The position numbers and the translations under genes were made by a program. 5,176 bases of DNA from assembly GCA_007132395.1 (NCBI GenBank), contig SLOR01000145.1:1-5176 (forward strand). Direction: 5' to 3'. Positions 4,275 to 5,176 of this stretch are shown piece after piece. The DNA is from Bacteroidales bacterium (GTDB lineage: Bacteria > Bacteroidota > Bacteroidia > Bacteroidales > UBA7960). Each line of letters starts with the position of its first letter. Positions within the stretch are counted from its first letter, which is position 1. The notes beneath the pieces are model-generated. The model was not told the origin of the DNA, ran no database searches, and worked only from the letters and a program-made list of their open reading frames with translations.

Positions 4275-5176
4275 TTAGAGCGGGTCCTGGTTCCGAAATA
4301 GCAGGCAACTGTCGCCATAGCTGAGAAAGCGAAAGTCATTGTTCAGGGCGAAGTCGTAAACTTTTCTCCAGTCGTTGCCGATAAAAGCCGCCACCAGCAG
4401 CAGTAGGGTGCTGCCTGGTTGATGAAAGTTGGTAACCAGCACATGGGCCATCCGGATTCTGTAGCCCGGCACGATAATCAGTGAGGTTTCGCCGTGAAGG
4501 CCTGTCAGCCCATGGCTATCCATATGGTGCAGAATGGCATCAAGGGCTTCTTCCGGAGAAGGCAACTGACTCGAAACATGCTCATAGGGCTCCCATTGGT
4601 GAATACTGAAACCTTCCTCACCGGGTTCATAACCCTGCTGCATTTTCACCCCCAGCCAGTAGAGGCTTTCCATGGTACGCAGTGAGGTAGTGCCCACGCA
4701 AATAATATTCTTCAGGCTGTAATCTCTGAGAGCCACAACTGCATCACGATGCACAACAATCTGTTCATTATGCATATGATGGTCGCCTATGGATTTTGCC
4801 GAAACGGGCTTAAAGGTACCCGCACCCACGTGCAGGGTAAGATAAGCCGGCACTATATTCCTGGCTGCCAGGGATTGCATTACCCTATCAGAAAAGTGCA
4901 ATGCTGCAGTAGGAGCCGCTACGGAACCCTCATAACGGGCAAAAATTGTCTGGTACCGCTGCTTATCATCCTCTTCGGCCTGCCTGTCGATGTAAGGAGG
5001 AAGGGGGGTTTTGCCCGCATCTTCCAGTATTTCCGCGAAAGATAAATCTGCATTGTCCCAGCTGAAATGGATTATATATCCATCCCGCAGTTTCTCTCCT
5101 TTGCGGGCCTTCAGGCACATGCCCTTTGAAGTAGGCAAGGTGAGTTCACCTTCTTTCCACTTTTTGGCATTTCCCA
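4275..5176 (-). CDS. queA: S-adenosylmethionine:tRNA ribosyltransferase-isomerase QueA (5' end outside window)
   Basis: QueA uses SAM as a ribosyl donor to convert preQ1 at tRNA position 34 into epoxyqueuosine, the penultimate step of queuosine synthesis. The visible 299 codons cover most of the enzyme. Hallmarks in order are L-P-P-Y-I followed by D-K-Q-R-Y-Q-T, G-S-V-A-A-P-T-A-A-L-H-F (about 4928-4893), L-T-L-H-V-G-A-G-T-F-K-P-V, I-C-V-G-T-T-S-L-R-T-M-E-S, V-T-N-F-H-Q-P-G-S-T-L-L-L-L (4436-4395), and the C-terminal R-F-L-S-Y-G-D-S-C-L-L. The frame stays open to the window edge: 12 more codons (G-N-A-K-K-W-K-E-G-E-L-T) lie upstream of an internal TTG at 5138, so that TTG is not the start and the gene is cut by the window, not truncated in nature. 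Its stop is 44 bases before the methyltransferase ATG. Its tRNA targets include Tyr(GUA), which is encoded in this window. Confidence 0.96.
   Translation of the reverse strand, partial: GNAKKWKEGELTLPTSKGMCLKARKGEKLRDGYIIHFSWDNADLSFAEILEDAGKTPLPPYIDRQAEEDDKQRYQTIFARYEGSVAAPTAALHFSDRVMQSLAARNIVPAYLTLHVGAGTFKPVSAKSIGDHHMHNEQIVVHRDAVVALRDYSLKNIICVGTTSLRTMESLYWLGVKMQQGYEPGEEGFSIHQWEPYEHVSSQLPSPEEALDAILHHMDSHGLTGLHGETSLIIVPGYRIRMAHVLVTNFHQPGSTLLLLVAAFIGNDWRKVYDFALNNDFRFLSYGDSCLLFRNQDPL

Noticed and set aside
5136..5138. TTG as the start of queA
   Set aside because: The frame is open upstream to the window edge and encodes QueA-like residues, so this is an internal leucine.
1..5176. CRISPR array, insertion sequence, phage or attachment-site signatures
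   Set aside because: No spaced direct repeats, transposase or integrase motifs or terminal inverted repeats were seen, and no repeated copy of a tRNA 3' end follows the tRNA genes within the window.

Overview
The window looks like chromosomal DNA from a member of the Bacteroidota. Four things point that way: a stand-alone MnmD methyltransferase not fused to an oxidoreductase domain; tRNA genes without an encoded CCA end; gene starts that lack clear Shine-Dalgarno sequences; and a TAnnTTTG-type -7 box upstream of the tRNAs. Base composition is moderate and even, and I saw no mobile element, CRISPR array or phage gene. A lower rank cannot be assigned from the sequence alone.

Left half, + strand (1-2023): four tightly packed genes for membrane-associated proteins. 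In order they are a TM2-domain protein, a DUF2752 protein with a CPxCGxxR motif, a DUF4870-type multi-pass protein and an M48-family zinc metallopeptidase with an N-terminal membrane anchor. The first two are separated by 9 bases and lie in the same frame. The second and third overlap by 4 bases (ATGA) and the third and fourth by 7 (ATGGTAA). This is almost certainly one transcription unit, but its function is not established. A membrane-protein or envelope-maintenance module built around the peptidase is an inference.

Middle (2024-2344): a likely promoter element, tRNA-Tyr(GTA), a 12-base spacer, tRNA-Gly(TCC), and a perfect 10-bp hairpin flanked by A- and T-tracts. The hairpin can terminate transcription from both sides, which suits the convergent gene arrangement.

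Right half, - strand (read from 5176 down to 2345): queA (5' end outside the window), an uncharacterised class I SAM-dependent methyltransferase, mnmD and a NUDIX hydrolase. Gaps are 44, about 26 and 3 bases, consistent with an operon. QueA and MnmD both modify the wobble base of tRNAs. The two tRNAs next door are of the classes these enzymes are known to act on: Tyr(GUA) receives queuosine and Gly(UCC) receives mnm5U34. The orphan methyltransferase between the two modification genes, and the unassigned membrane/protease cassette, are the parts most worth following up.
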